A stretch of DNA of 64,000 nucleotides, taken from assembly GCA_963204745.1 (NCBI GenBank), contig CAUJHF010000017.1, forward strand, positions 1 to 64,000, given 5' to 3'. A program made the translations under genes and the position numbers. Below, piece after piece: positions 50,537-60,383 of this stretch. Positions within the stretch are counted from its first letter, which is position 1. The number at the start of each line of letters is the position of its first letter. The notes under the pieces are model-generated. The model saw only the letters and a list, made by a program, of their open reading frames with translations, did no database searches and was not told the DNA's origin. Source of the DNA: Pseudomonadota bacterium. GTDB taxonomy: Bacteria > Pseudomonadota > Gammaproteobacteria > Steroidobacterales > GCA-2729495.

Positions 50537-52280
50537 GCGTCATCCCCGTTTTGCAGATGAAGATAACACGGCGATTCGTGTGCGCAGCGCAGCTGAGTCG
50601 GTCAGCGCTGCCTTGCCCGTGGGACTGCATCCGGTGCTGCGGCGGGTACTGGCCGCACGCCAGGTCAGTGCGGCGCAACTGCAACCGCAGCTCGCCCAGC
50701 TGATCCCGGTCGGCAGCCTGCCGGGCGTGCAGGCGGCTGCCGAAAGACTGGTCATTGCCCGGCAGCGCGGCGAGCGCGTGCTCGTGATCGGTGATTTCGA
50801 TGTGGATGGCGCGACGGCTGCGGCGCTTTCGGTCTCCTGCCTGCGCGCGTTTGGCTTCGCGGCGCCGGACTTCCTCGTTCCGGATCGCTTCCGATACGGA
50901 TATGGCCTTTCCCCGGCTATTGCCGAACTGGCTGCAACGCGCCGGCCGACGCTGTTGATGACGGTCGACAATGGCATCACCAGTCTGGAGGGCGTGCGGC
51001 GTGCGCGCGAGCTCGGCATGGAAGTGCTGATCACCGATCATCATCTGGCCGGCCCGGTGCTGCCGGACGGGGCGCTGATCGTGAATCCGAATCTGCCAGG
51101 CTCAGTGTTTGGCAGCCCGGCCCTGTGCGGTGTGGGCGTGGCTTTCTACCTGCTGGCAGCGACTGGCAAGCGGCTCGCTGAACTGGGGATCATTCCGGGG
51201 GATCTGGCGCGCGATGCGGTCACCGACTGCCTCGATCTGGTCGCGCTGGGTACAGTTGCCGATCTCGTGCCGCTGGATTTCAATAACCGCATCCTGGTCG
51301 CCGAGGGCCTGCGGCGCATGCGGGCGGGGCGGACGCGGCCTGGTATAGCGGCGTTGTTCCATGTGGCCGGACGCGAGTTGGGACTGGCCCGCAGTGCTGA
51401 TCTCGGCTTCGCCATCGCACCGCGCCTGAATGCAGCCGGCCGACTTGAGGACATGACCATCGGTATCGACTGTCTGCTGGCGGCCGATGCCGCGACAGCG
51501 CAGATGCTGGCGGCGCGGCTCGATGTGCTGAATACAGAGCGGCGCGCCCTGCAACAACAGATGCAGGGCGAGGCAGAGGTACTGCTGGACGATGTCGGCG
51601 CACGGCTCGGTGACGTGGAGGCGGCTGTCTGTCTCTTCGACGAGAGCTGGCATCCGGGTATCGTCGGCCTGGTCGCCAACCGGCTCAAGGATCTCACCGG
51701 GCGTCCTGCGATCGCTTTCGCGCGCTGCACGGAGACGGGCATGCTGCGCGGCTCGGCACGCTCGGTCGAGGGGCTGCATGTGCGCGACGCGATGGCGGCG
51801 GCACTGACGATCATGTCCGGGTCCGCAGTACGATTCGGCGGTCATGCGATGGCCGCCGGCATCACACTGGCAGAAGCTGATCTCGACAGCTTCCGTTCGG
51901 CCTTTGCCACCGAGGTCGGCCGGCAGCGCGATCTGCTCGGTAGCGACGACAGCCTGTGGACAGACGGAACCCTGGAGGCAGGTGAGTTGCAGCTGGATCT
52001 GGCCGAGATGCTCGCTGCCGCGGGCCCGTGGGGGCAGGGCTTTCCGGAGCCACTGTTCGACAATGTCTTTACGTTGTGCGAGCAGCGGGTGATCGGCGAG
52101 AAACATCTGCGCATGCGCGTGCGGCATCCGGACGGCGGGCAGCTTCTCGACGCAGTGGCGTTCAATCAGGCGCCGCTGGAAAGTGCCCGGAATGTGCCGG
52201 TGCGCCTCGTCTATCGCCTCGATGTGAACACCTGGCGGCAGTCGCGCACCGCGCAGCTGGTGGTTGAGTGCATCGCCTGA
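50535..52280 (+). CDS. recJ: Single-stranded-DNA-specific exonuclease RecJ
   Basis: 5'-3' exonuclease in RecF-pathway recombination and mismatch repair. DHH-family motifs: VIGDFDVDGATAAAL (~residue 77-91), VDNGITS, ITDHHLAGP, and DLVALGTVADLVPL; the DHHA1 part has GIVGLVANRL and the RFGGHAMAAG motif. 581 residues is normal. The ATG at 50535 overlaps the divergent gene's start; GTG at 50577 is an alternative. Confidence 0.94.
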   Translation: MRHPRFADEDNTAIRVRSAAESVSAALPVGLHPVLRRVLAARQVSAAQLQPQLAQLIPVGSLPGVQAAAERLVIARQRGERVLVIGDFDVDGATAAALSVSCLRAFGFAAPDFLVPDRFRYGYGLSPAIAELAATRRPTLLMTVDNGITSLEGVRRARELGMEVLITDHHLAGPVLPDGALIVNPNLPGSVFGSPALCGVGVAFYLLAATGKRLAELGIIPGDLARDAVTDCLDLVALGTVADLVPLDFNNRILVAEGLRRMRAGRTRPGIAALFHVAGRELGLARSADLGFAIAPRLNAAGRLEDMTIGIDCLLAADAATAQMLAARLDVLNTERRALQQQMQGEAEVLLDDVGARLGDVEAAVCLFDESWHPGIVGLVANRLKDLTGRPAIAFARCTETGMLRGSARSVEGLHVRDAMAAALTIMSGSAVRFGGHAMAAGITLAEADLDSFRSAFATEVGRQRDLLGSDDSLWTDGTLEAGELQLDLAEMLAAAGPWGQGFPEPLFDNVFTLCEQRVIGEKHLRMRVRHPDGGQLLDAVAFNQAPLESARNVPVRLVYRLDVNTWRQSRTAQLVVECIA

Positions 52281-52361
52281 TTGAGTCCGGCTGTCATCCG
52301 GCGGTTGTTGATCGGTATCATTGCGTCTAGCATTCGCGCTTTCCCGAATGACCAGTCCCCC

Positions 52362-53457
52362 ATGGAAACCGCCCAGATCAAGCTCAACATCCGTGACCTG
52401 CAGGAGCGCAATGGCGCTCTGAGGGGGTACCTTTGACCTCGATGCCAAGCTGCGCCGGCTGAGCGAGGTCCGCGAGGCGCTGCAGGATCCTGCCGTCTGG
52501 AATGACCCGAAGCGGGCTGAGGTGCTCGGCCGGGAAGCCTCGGAGCTTGAGGCCGTGGTCGAAGGCGTTGAGAAGATTGAGCGCTCGCTGCGGGATGCAT
52601 CGGATCTGCTCGATCTGGCCGAGGAGGAGGACGACGAGTCCACGGTCGATGAGGTCGTGCGCGATCTGGAACGCTTATCTGCCAGTGTCGAGCAGTTCGA
52701 GTTTCAGCGCATGTTTTCCGGCAAGCTGGACAGTGCCAACGCCTTTCTGGATATCCAGTCCGGTGCCGGTGGTACGGAGGCCCAGGACTGGGCTGCGATG
52801 CTGCTGCGCATGTATCTCAAGTACTGCGAGGCCAATGGTTTCTCCGCCGAGCTTATCGACAGCTCCGACGGCGAGGTGGCCGGCATCAAGGGCGCAACGA
52901 TTCATGTCACCGGGCCCTATGCCTATGGCTGGCTGCGTACCGAGACCGGTGTGCACCGGCTGGTGCGCAAGTCGCCTTTCGACTCGGGCAATCGTCGCCA
53001 TACTTCTTTTGCAGCGGTGTTTGTCTCGCCGGAAATCGATGAGGACATCGACATCGAAATCGATCCCTCGGACTTGCGCGTCGACGTCTATCGTGCGAGC
53101 GGCGCCGGCGGCCAGCATGTCAACAAGACCGAGTCAGCGGTGCGCATGACGCATATTCCGACCAACACCGTGGTGCAATGTCAGAGTGAGCGGTCACAGC
53201 ACAAAAACCGTGCCACGGCGATGAAGCAGATGCGCGCCAAGCTTTATGAACTGGAACAGCAGAAGCGTCGCGCCGAGGCGCAGGTGCTTGAGGATTCCAA
53301 GTCGGATGTGGGCTGGGGCCAGCAGATCCGTTCCTACGTACTCGATCAGTCGCGAATCAAAGATCTGCGCACGGGTGTGGAAACCGGCAGCCCCGACAAG
53401 GTGCTGGATGGCGATCTGCGCAAGTTCATCGAAGCCAGCCTGAAGCAGGGACTTTAA
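52362..53457 (+). CDS. prfB: Peptide chain release factor 2, expressed by programmed +1 frameshift
   Basis: Recognises UGA and UAA stop codons. The first 24 codons run from ATG 52362 to CTT then in-frame TGA at 52434-52436; slipping one base there and resuming at GAC 52435 opens a frame to 53457, giving 364 residues, the RF2 length. The RF2-specific SPF tripeptide (RKSPFDSG) and the catalytic GGQ ([14 protein letters not shown]) are present. A search for plain open frames sees only the second part. It is followed by lysS three bases later, as in many bacteria. Confidence 0.95.
52422..52437 (+). promoter_or_regulatory. RF2 autoregulatory +1 frameshift site
   Basis: AGGGGG, an internal Shine-Dalgarno-like element, then TAC CTT TGA C. 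This is the standard RF2 slippery cassette: when RF2 is scarce the ribosome pauses at UGA and slips CUU to UUU, restoring synthesis of the factor. Confidence 0.95.
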
Positions 53458-53460
53458 TCC

Positions 53461-54936
53461 ATGAGTGACGAGAACAAACTGATTGCCGAGCGCCGGCGCA
53501 AGCTGGCGGCACTGCGGGCCGAGGGCTTCGATTTTCCCAACCGGTTCCGGCGCAGCGCACTTGCCGGGCAGTTGCATGCCATCTATGACGAATGCAGCAA
53601 TGAAACGCTGGAGGCCGAACCGGTCGAAGTGCAGGTCGGCGGTCGCATGCTGACCAAGCGGCTGATGGGCAAGGCGAGTTTTGCGACCCTGCAGGACCGC
53701 AGCGGGCAGATCCAGCTCTTCCTGCAGAAGGAAACGCTGGGCGAGGCTGCATACGCCAGCTTCAAGGCGCTGGATCTGGGCGATATCGTTGGCGTGCGCG
53801 GCACGCTGTTTCGTACAAAAACCGGTGAGCTGAGCGTAAAGGCGCAGGAGCTGATCCTGCTGACCAAGTCGCTGCAGCCCTTGCCGGAAAAATTTCACGG
53901 TCTCAGCGATCAGGAAATGCGCTACCGGCAGCGGTATGTGGACCTGATCGTCAACGAGGAGACGCGGCGGGTCTTCGCGCTGCGCACCCGGGTCGTGCAG
54001 TTCCTGCGTTCTTATCTCGACACGCTGGATTTTCTCGAAGTCGAAACGCCGATGATGCAGGCGATACCCGGCGGCGCAGTGGCGAGGCCTTTTGTCACGC
54101 ACCACAATGCGATGGACCGGCAGCTCTACCTGCGTATCGCGCCGGAACTGTACCTGAAGCGTCTCGTGGTCGGCGGCTTCGAGCGCGTATATGAGGTGAA
54201 CAGGAGTTTCCGCAACGAGGGGGTATCTACGCAGCACAACCCCGAGTTCACCATGCTCGAGATGTACATGGCCTATGCGGACTATCACACCCTGATCGAT
54301 CTGCTCGAGAACCTGCTGCGCAGTCTGGCAGTGCATGTGCTCGGTACGACCACGGTCGAATACCAGGGGCACAGCCATGACCTGTCGAAGGCATTCCGGC
54401 GCATGTCCGTTGAGGAAGCGGTGCTGCTGCATAATCCCGGACTCTCGAAAGGGCAGCTGCGTGATGTGGATGCGTTGCGCGCCGCCTGTACAGCGCTGGG
54501 CATTGCGGTGAAGCCGGGTTTTGGCGCGGGCAAGCTGCTGATCGAGATCTTCGAGAAAACCGCCGAACATGCGCTGATCGAGCCGACCTTCATCACCGGT
54601 TACCCGGCCGAAGTCTCACCGCTGGCGCGCAAGACCGATGCCGATCCGTTTCTCACCGACCGCTTCGAGTTCTTCATCAACGGTCGCGAGCTGGCCAACG
54701 GCTTTTCCGAGCTGAACGATCCGGAAGACCAGGCCGAGCGCTTTCAGGCGCAGGTCCGTCAGAAGGCGGGCGGTGACGATGAGGCGATGTTCTATGATGC
54801 GGACTACATCACTGCGCTGGAGTACGGCATGCCGCCGACTGCGGGTCTCGGTATCGGTGTGGACCGCCTGGTGATGTTTATCGCCAACCAGGCGTCGATC
54901 CGCGACGTGTTGCTGTTTCCGCACCTGCGCAGCTGA
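53461..54936 (+). CDS. lysS: Lysyl-tRNA synthetase, class II
   Basis: 491 residues. An N-terminal OB-fold anticodon domain (~55-145; [19 protein letters not shown]) is followed by a class II catalytic core with motif 2 ([18 protein letters not shown]) and motif 3 ([11 protein letters not shown]) at the C-terminus. The three bases after prfB imply co-transcription, coupling RF2 and LysRS expression. Confidence 0.96.
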   Translation: MSDENKLIAERRRKLAALRAEGFDFPNRFRRSALAGQLHAIYDECSNETLEAEPVEVQVGGRMLTKRLMGKASFATLQDRSGQIQLFLQKETLGEAAYASFKALDLGDIVGVRGTLFRTKTGELSVKAQELILLTKSLQPLPEKFHGLSDQEMRYRQRYVDLIVNEETRRVFALRTRVVQFLRSYLDTLDFLEVETPMMQAIPGGAVARPFVTHHNAMDRQLYLRIAPELYLKRLVVGGFERVYEVNRSFRNEGVSTQHNPEFTMLEMYMAYADYHTLIDLLENLLRSLAVHVLGTTTVEYQGHSHDLSKAFRRMSVEEAVLLHNPGLSKGQLRDVDALRAACTALGIAVKPGFGAGKLLIEIFEKTAEHALIEPTFITGYPAEVSPLARKTDADPFLTDRFEFFINGRELANGFSELNDPEDQAERFQAQVRQKAGGDDEAMFYDADYITALEYGMPPTAGLGIGVDRLVMFIANQASIRDVLLFPHLRS

Positions 54937-54975
54937 ACCTGACGCGATGGAGCGGAACTGTGCGGAGGATAGAGA

Positions 54976-55431
54976 ATGCGCCGCCAGTGGATGCTTGTCG
55001 CGATACTCACGGGCCTCGTTGCGGCCTGCAGTCCCGGTGCCGATCCGGAGCGCCCGACTGGTGTGCCAACCAGTGCGAGCTGGGCAGGCAATGTTGAGGG
55101 CGGTACCTGGGTCGACTGTGAACCTGTGCCGTCGGTGCCGAACCGCTATGCCTGCCGGACCTGGTTTGAGACTGGCGGGGCCATGATTGCCGAAGGGCAG
55201 TACCTGCTCAGGCACCGCCGATGGAACCAGCAGGCGCTCCGCTCCGAGTATACTGAGCCGGCGAGCAATGCACTTCCCGGTTTCGATACCTTTGACGGTC
55301 GCTGGATCAGGCTCAAGGGGGACCATGTGCTGCTGCCGGATGGTGTGATCATCTACCCGGACAGCCCGGAACACGGCAAGCGCCAGACCTACAGGCTCGG
55401 TGTAGAGGCCGGTGCCGCAGAAGCATATTAG
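54976..55431 (+). CDS. Hypothetical lipoprotein
   Basis: 151 residues. The signal peptide has a lipobox LVAAC with the lipidated Cys at about residue 19. The mature part holds two further Cys (VDCEPV and YACRTW, ~14 residues apart) that could form a disulfide, and aromatic, beta-rich stretches. I do not recognise the family. It sits 39 bases after lysS and 13 bases before the likely nhaA start. Confidence 0.65.
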   Translation: MRRQWMLVAILTGLVAACSPGADPERPTGVPTSASWAGNVEGGTWVDCEPVPSVPNRYACRTWFETGGAMIAEGQYLLRHRRWNQQALRSEYTEPASNALPGFDTFDGRWIRLKGDHVLLPDGVIIYPDSPEHGKRQTYRLGVEAGAAEAY

Positions 55432-55444
55432 GAGCGTCACCGGT

Positions 55445-56641
55445 TTGAGTCTTAATCGGTTTGTAAAATCCGAATCGGCCGGCGGCATTGCTCTTGCCGG
55501 CGCCGCGCTGCTCGCGTTATCGGTAAGCAACTCATCGCTGGCAGCATGGTACGAAGCTTTCGTGCATCTGCCGGGCGAAGTGCGCATCGGCGGGGACTGG
55601 CTGGTGCTTGCCAAGCCGCTGGTGACCTGGGTCAATGACTTGTGGATGGCAGTCTTCTTCTTCCTCGTCGGCCTTGAAATCAAGCGTGAGCTGGTCGACG
55701 GTGAACTTGCCTCCCTCAGGCAGGCGATACTCCCTGCGGGTGCGGCGCTGGGTGGCATGGTCGTGCCGGCGCTGATCTACGTTGGGATCAATTACGGTGA
55801 TGCCCTCGCCCTGCGGGGCTGGGCGATCCCGGCGGCAACTGATATCGCTTTTGCGCTGGCTATCCTGATGGTGCTCGGCTCGCGCGTGCCGGTCTCCCTG
55901 AAGCTGTTCCTGACGGCCGTCGCCATCATCGACGACCTCGGTGCGATCATGGTGATTGCGCTGTTCTATACGGATAACCTTTCGGTGCCGATGTTGATAT
56001 TCGGTGGTATCGGTTGTGCTGGACTGATTCTGCTCAACCGCGCGCGCATCACGAGCATTTCCCCGTACCTGGTGATCGGCGCGCTGATCTGGGTCTGTGT
56101 ACTGAAATCCGGCGTGCATGCCACGCTGGCCGGGGTCATCACCGCGCTCGCCATACCGGCCTCGCGTCCGGATGGCAGTTCGCCATTGCTGGAGGCAGAG
56201 CATTCGCTGCAGCCCTGGGTCGCGTTCGCAGTCCTGCCAATGTTTGCTTTCGTCAATGCCGGGGTGTCACTGACAGGGGTGTCGCCTTTTACATTGCTGC
56301 AACCGGTACCTTTGGGTATTGGTCTCGGGCTGACGGCTGGCAAGGCCATCGGCGTTTATGGTGCTGCGTGGCTGCTGGTCCGGTCCGGGTACGCATACTT
56401 TCCGGCGGGCGCCAGCCGGCGCCAGTTCTTCGCCGTGTGCGTGCTGTGCGGGATCGGCTTCACGATGAGCCTGTTCATCGGCTCGCTGGCCTTCGAGGGT
56501 CTGGGTCCGGAATATGAAAAACAGCTGAAAATCGGTGTGCTGGCCGGTTCCATACTCTCAGCGTTGATCGCAACCGCACTGCTGCTGCAAGGCGGATCGC
56601 TCAACCAACGGCCAAACGGCGCTCAAACCGGCACTGCGTAA
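55445..56641 (+). CDS. nhaA: Na+/H+ antiporter NhaA
   Basis: Inner-membrane antiporter for sodium and pH homeostasis; about twelve membrane helices. The ion-binding Asp pair is in AVAIIDDLGAI (helix V); PAATDIAFALAI marks helix IV. I choose the TTG at 55445 with AGGAG nine bases ahead, giving 398 residues (E. coli 388); the frame's earlier start at 55412 would overlap the lipoprotein gene and lacks support. Its 3' end overlaps the convergent ygfZ by 19 bases. Confidence 0.92.
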   Translation: MSLNRFVKSESAGGIALAGAALLALSVSNSSLAAWYEAFVHLPGEVRIGGDWLVLAKPLVTWVNDLWMAVFFFLVGLEIKRELVDGELASLRQAILPAGAALGGMVVPALIYVGINYGDALALRGWAIPAATDIAFALAILMVLGSRVPVSLKLFLTAVAIIDDLGAIMVIALFYTDNLSVPMLIFGGIGCAGLILLNRARITSISPYLVIGALIWVCVLKSGVHATLAGVITALAIPASRPDGSSPLLEAEHSLQPWVAFAVLPMFAFVNAGVSLTGVSPFTLLQPVPLGIGLGLTAGKAIGVYGAAWLLVRSGYAYFPAGASRRQFFAVCVLCGIGFTMSLFIGSLAFEGLGPEYEKQLKIGVLAGSILSALIATALLLQGGSLNQRPNGAQTGTA

Positions 56642-57468
56642 GGCAGATCGAGACGCTCCAGCCGCTGCGTCTGAGTGCTGTCCAGAAAGAACGGACCGGG
56701 CAGGTCGTCGATCGTGATGACGGCCAGCAGTTCGCTGCCCACCGGTGTCGAAGCGGCGCTGACGACCTGTCCAACTGTGCCGCGGGTGGCATGGACCGGC
56801 GTCCCGGGAGGTGGAGGGGCGCTGTCGGACGAGAAACGCAGCATGCGCCGCTTTACACGCCCGAGGTATTTCGTTCGTGCGATGATTTCCTGGCCGGTGT
56901 AACAACCCTTGCTGAAGCTGATTGCATTCAGCAGGTCAAGGTTGATCATCTGCGGTATGAACTCACCGCTGGTAGACGTGCCGATGGCCGGGATTCCGGC
57001 GCGGATATCGGTGAGCAACCAGTTGTTGCGGGCTTGCTGACTCTCATCGACCGCCGTACCGGCAGGGCCCAGGAACAAGCGTCGCGTGGCGTCCTGCAGA
57101 TATACCAGCTGCTGGACGGTGCCAGGATTTATATGCCTGCCTTCACCGCACTGACCATACACCGCCAGCCCGGACAGGGCGATCTGTGCCTTGGCTCGCA
57201 ATACGTACATCTGCATACGCTTCAGCAGTGACTCGGCAAGCGACTCTGGTACCAGCAGCGCGAGTGGTGCATCAGCGCCGGCGCCGAGCGTGAACAAATG
57301 CCCGGCAAACAGCAGCCGTCCCCGGGCATCTGCCCATCCACTGAGCAGTGTCGAGTCCGGGCGCGCGAGGCCGACATCCTGCGTGAGCTGGCCCTGCAGG
57401 AACACGGTGCGTTCCGGGCCGGAGACGGTAAGAATGCGCAGATCGTTCAGAGCGATACTGTCGGACAC
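56623..57468 (-). CDS. ygfZ: Folate-binding protein YgfZ
   Basis: GcvT-like tetrahydrofolate-binding protein involved in Fe-S cluster enzyme maturation. The hallmark FSKGCYTGQEIIART carries the conserved Cys. 281 residues from a GTG at 57468 (VSDSIALNDL); the frame extends to 57537 and the start is uncertain. It is divergent from the SDHAF4-like gene and the sdh genes, whose iron-sulfur subunit could be a client; that link is inference. Confidence 0.88.
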   Translation of the reverse strand: MSDSIALNDLRILTVSGPERTVFLQGQLTQDVGLARPDSTLLSGWADARGRLLFAGHLFTLGAGADAPLALLVPESLAESLLKRMQMYVLRAKAQIALSGLAVYGQCGEGRHINPGTVQQLVYLQDATRRLFLGPAGTAVDESQQARNNWLLTDIRAGIPAIGTSTSGEFIPQMINLDLLNAISFSKGCYTGQEIIARTKYLGRVKRRMLRFSSDSAPPPPGTPVHATRGTVGQVVSAASTPVGSELLAVITIDDLPGPFFLDSTQTQRLERLDLPYAVPV

Positions 57469-57544
57469 AGAAAGCCTTGTGTATGAGCGGGTTGGAGTCT
57501 TGTCCGGTCTGGAGTAGCGAGGGTCATTCTGGCACAATTAATGG

Positions 57545-57733
57545 GTGGACCAGTCTCGCACAACGGAAAATTCAGCCAAGACAGATGTTGCTTGCGAGCC
57601 TGATGTTTCGATGCCGTCGCCTGAAGCCCCGCATACTGAAACCGGCCGGCCGCATGAAACCGGCGGGCCGGCCGGGCCTGAGCCCACCCGTTACGGTGAC
57701 TGGGAGCGTGGCGGGCGCTGCATAGATTTCTGA
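57545..57733 (+). CDS. SDHAF4-type (DUF1674) succinate dehydrogenase assembly factor
   Basis: 62 residues. The N-terminal half is low complexity; the C-terminal 20 residues, GGPAGPEPTRYGDWERGGRC with IDF to follow, match the diagnostic tail of the SDHAF4/DUF1674 family. The eukaryotic member binds flavinylated SDHA and shields it before assembly with SDHB. Its place directly upstream of sdhC supports that role here. The start is GTG at 57545 without a strong Shine-Dalgarno; an internal ATG (Met23) is possible. Confidence 0.8.
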   Translation: MDQSRTTENSAKTDVACEPDVSMPSPEAPHTETGRPHETGGPAGPEPTRYGDWERGGRCIDF

Positions 57734-57821
57734 GCGCGGTAGCGGTTCCGATATCAGTATGAGAGCGGCGATTCGCGACGCCATGGGCGTCTGGCGGGTC
57801 TTTTTTTGAGTGGAGAGTTCG

Positions 57822-58214
57822 ATGAGCCAGATTTCCCGACCCCTGTCCCCGCATTTGCAGGTGTATCGATGGGCGGTCAGCAACACCCTGTCTATCCTTC
57901 ACCGGATGACGGGCGTTGCACTCTCCATCGGCGCAATCGCACTCGTTGGCTGGCTGCTCGCACTGGCTGCAGGTCAGGCCAGCTTTCTGCAGCTCAGTGA
58001 GCTGCTCAGCGGCTTCATCGGCCAGCTTTTGCTGCTGGGCTGGAGTTTCGCGTTTTTCTACCACCTCTGTAATGGCATCCGTCACCTTGCGTGGGATATC
58101 GATCGCGGTTTTGACAAGCACTTCGCACGCAAATCCGGGCTTGTGGTGGTGTCTCTCTCGGTGCTGCTCACGGCGGCCTTCTGGGTCGTTGCACTGACCG
58201 GAGGTGCAGCATGA
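57822..58214 (+). CDS. sdhC: Succinate dehydrogenase cytochrome b556 subunit
   Basis: 130 residues, three membrane helices, part of complex II's membrane anchor. RPLSPHLQVYRW and SILHRMTGVAL (quinone-site Ser/Arg region) near the N-terminus; the haem-ligand His is in NGIRHLAWD (~residue 84-92). The ATG at 57822 has GGAGAG upstream and is preferred over one four codons earlier. Its stop overlaps sdhD. Confidence 0.94.
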   Translation: MSQISRPLSPHLQVYRWAVSNTLSILHRMTGVALSIGAIALVGWLLALAAGQASFLQLSELLSGFIGQLLLLGWSFAFFYHLCNGIRHLAWDIDRGFDKHFARKSGLVVVSLSVLLTAAFWVVALTGGAA

Positions 58215-58597
58215 ACCTGAAGTCTCCGCTGGGCAGTGCATTGGGGCAGGGTTCAGCCAACTCCGGTACCGAGCATTTCTGGGGGCAGCGCCTGAGTGCA
58301 GTTGCGCTGGTGCCGCTCACGATCTGGTTTGCAGTTGCACTGCTTGGCATGCCCGGTCTCGACTACTATACGGTGAGTGCATGGGCTGCAGCGCCGCTGC
58401 ATGCCATTCTGCTCTCGCTACTGGTTATTGCGCTGGTCTACCACTCGGCACTTGGTACACAGGTGGTCGCTGAAGACTACATCCATACGCCGGGTTCACG
58501 TCTCGTGGTGCTCGCATTTTTGCGTCTTGCGCATATCGTGCTGGCGGCGGCCGGCATCTTTTCCGTTTTCCTGATTGCCACGAGGGCCGGCGCATGA
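58211..58597 (+). CDS. sdhD: Succinate dehydrogenase hydrophobic membrane anchor subunit
   Basis: 128 residues, three membrane helices. [19 protein letters not shown] at the first helix and [19 protein letters not shown] with the haem/quinone-site His and Tyr-type residues are typical of SdhD. ATGA overlaps with both sdhC and sdhA. Confidence 0.93.
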   Translation: MNLKSPLGSALGQGSANSGTEHFWGQRLSAVALVPLTIWFAVALLGMPGLDYYTVSAWAAAPLHAILLSLLVIALVYHSALGTQVVAEDYIHTPGSRLVVLAFLRLAHIVLAAAGIFSVFLIATRAGA

Positions 58598-60381
58598 GCC
58601 AGGCTTATTCCTTTGTCGACCACACCTACGATGTGGTTGTGGTCGGTGCTGGCGGAGCCGGCCTGCGCGCCGCAGTCGGACTTGCCGAGGCCGGTCTTTC
58701 CACGGCCTGCATCAGCAAGGTATTTCCTACCCGCAGTCATACCGTCGCGGCACAGGGCGGTATCAGCGCCGCACTCGGCAACATGGGTGAAGATGACTGG
58801 CGCTGGCACATGTACGATACGGTAAAGGGATCTGACTGGCTCGGTGACCAGAACGCCATCGAGTACATGTGCAAGGAAGCGCCAGCGGCGGTCATCGAAC
58901 TTGAGCACTACGGTGTACCGTTCTCGCGTACCGACGACGGACGTATCTACCAGCGGCCTTTTGGCGGCATGACCACGCATTTCGGCAAGGGCACCGCACA
59001 GCGTACCTGTGCTGCCGCTGATCGTACCGGCCATGCGATGCTGCACGCTCTGTACCAACAGTCGCTGAAGCATCAGGCGACCTTCTTCATCGAATTCTTT
59101 GCGCTTGACCTGCTGATGGAAGGCGGCGAGTGCCGTGGTGTCATCGCGCTGGAGATGGCCACCGGCAAACTGCACCGCTTTCGCGCCCAGCGTACGATCC
59201 TCGCGACGGGCGGTTATGGCCGCGCTTTCTTCTCCTGTACCTCGGCGCACACCTGTACCGGCGACGGCAACGCGATGGTGCTGCGCGCCGGCCTGCCGCT
59301 GCAGGATATGGAGTTTGTGCAATTTCACCCGACCGGAATCTACGGCGCCGGCTGTCTGATTACCGAGGGCGTGCGCGGCGAGGGTGGTTACCTGACCAAC
59401 TCGGCCGGCGACCGATTCATGGAGCGTTATGCACCGAATGCGAAGGATCTGGCTTCGCGCGACGTGGTCAGTCGCGCCATGACCATCGAAATCCGCGAAG
59501 GTCGTGGTGTGGGTCCGGACAAGGACCACATTCACCTGCACCTTGAGCATCTTGGACCCGAAGTCATCCACGAACGGCTGCCCGGCATTGCCGAAACCGC
59601 ACGTATCTTCGCCGGTGTCGATGTAACCCGCGAACCGATTCCCGTCTTGCCGACCGTGCACTACAACATGGGTGGTATACCCACCAACGTACACGGCGAA
59701 GTCCTGACGCTGAATGAAGGCGACCGGGAAGCAATCGTGCCAGGGCTCATGGCAATTGGCGAAGCGGCTTGTGTGTCGGTGCATGGCGCCAACCGGCTGG
59801 GGTCAAATTCACTGCTCGATCTGGTGGTATTTGGCCGTTCCGTGGCCCAGCGCTGTGCTGAGACGGTGACGGCGGGTGCCCGTCAGGCGGGATTGTCTGC
59901 GGAAACTTCCGGGGTGGCAGTGTCGCGGCTCGACCGTCTGCGCAACGCCAATGGCGCACGCGGCACGGCAGAGATCCGCCTCGATATGCAGCGCATCATG
60001 CAGTCACATGCAGCCGTATTTCGTACCGGGCAGTCACTGCAGGAGGGCGTCGACGCGCTGCTCAAGTGCTTCCTGTCCTTTGCCGATGTGCGTGTCACCG
60101 ACCGCAGTCTGATCTGGAATACTGATCTGATGGAGACGCTTGAACTCGACAACCTCCTCAGCCAGGCGATGGTCACCATTACCGGCGCGGTCAATCGCCA
60201 GGAGAGCCGTGGCGCACATGCGCGCGAGGATTTCCCGGATCGCGATGACCAGCAGTGGATGAAACACACCCTCGCCTGGATCGATGCGCAGGGCCGGGTG
60301 CGTTTTGATTATCGCCCGGTAAAGCTGCAGACCCTCACCAACGAAGTGGAGACAGTCGCGCCGAAGGCGCGGACGTATTAA
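58594..60381 (+). CDS. sdhA: Succinate dehydrogenase flavoprotein subunit
   Basis: Oxidises succinate to fumarate on the cytoplasmic face. [15 protein letters not shown] is the FAD-binding motif; the His that carries covalent FAD is in SHTVAAQGG (~residue 49). Substrate-binding segments [21 protein letters not shown] and [18 protein letters not shown] are intact. 595 residues, normal. Confidence 0.97.
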   Translation: MSQAYSFVDHTYDVVVVGAGGAGLRAAVGLAEAGLSTACISKVFPTRSHTVAAQGGISAALGNMGEDDWRWHMYDTVKGSDWLGDQNAIEYMCKEAPAAVIELEHYGVPFSRTDDGRIYQRPFGGMTTHFGKGTAQRTCAAADRTGHAMLHALYQQSLKHQATFFIEFFALDLLMEGGECRGVIALEMATGKLHRFRAQRTILATGGYGRAFFSCTSAHTCTGDGNAMVLRAGLPLQDMEFVQFHPTGIYGAGCLITEGVRGEGGYLTNSAGDRFMERYAPNAKDLASRDVVSRAMTIEIREGRGVGPDKDHIHLHLEHLGPEVIHERLPGIAETARIFAGVDVTREPIPVLPTVHYNMGGIPTNVHGEVLTLNEGDREAIVPGLMAIGEAACVSVHGANRLGSNSLLDLVVFGRSVAQRCAETVTAGARQAGLSAETSGVAVSRLDRLRNANGARGTAEIRLDMQRIMQSHAAVFRTGQSLQEGVDALLKCFLSFADVRVTDRSLIWNTDLMETLELDNLLSQAMVTITGAVNRQESRGAHAREDFPDRDDQQWMKHTLAWIDAQGRVRFDYRPVKLQTLTNEVETVAPKARTY

Positions 60382-60383
60382 AC

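Noticed and set aside
51102..52643. 513-codon minus-strand open frame over recJ and the start of prfB
   Set aside because: Long only because of the GC-rich codon pattern of the genes beneath; low-complexity, no family features.
53194..54570. 458-codon minus-strand open frame over prfB/lysS
   Set aside because: Shadow of two well-supported genes; no Shine-Dalgarno or domain.
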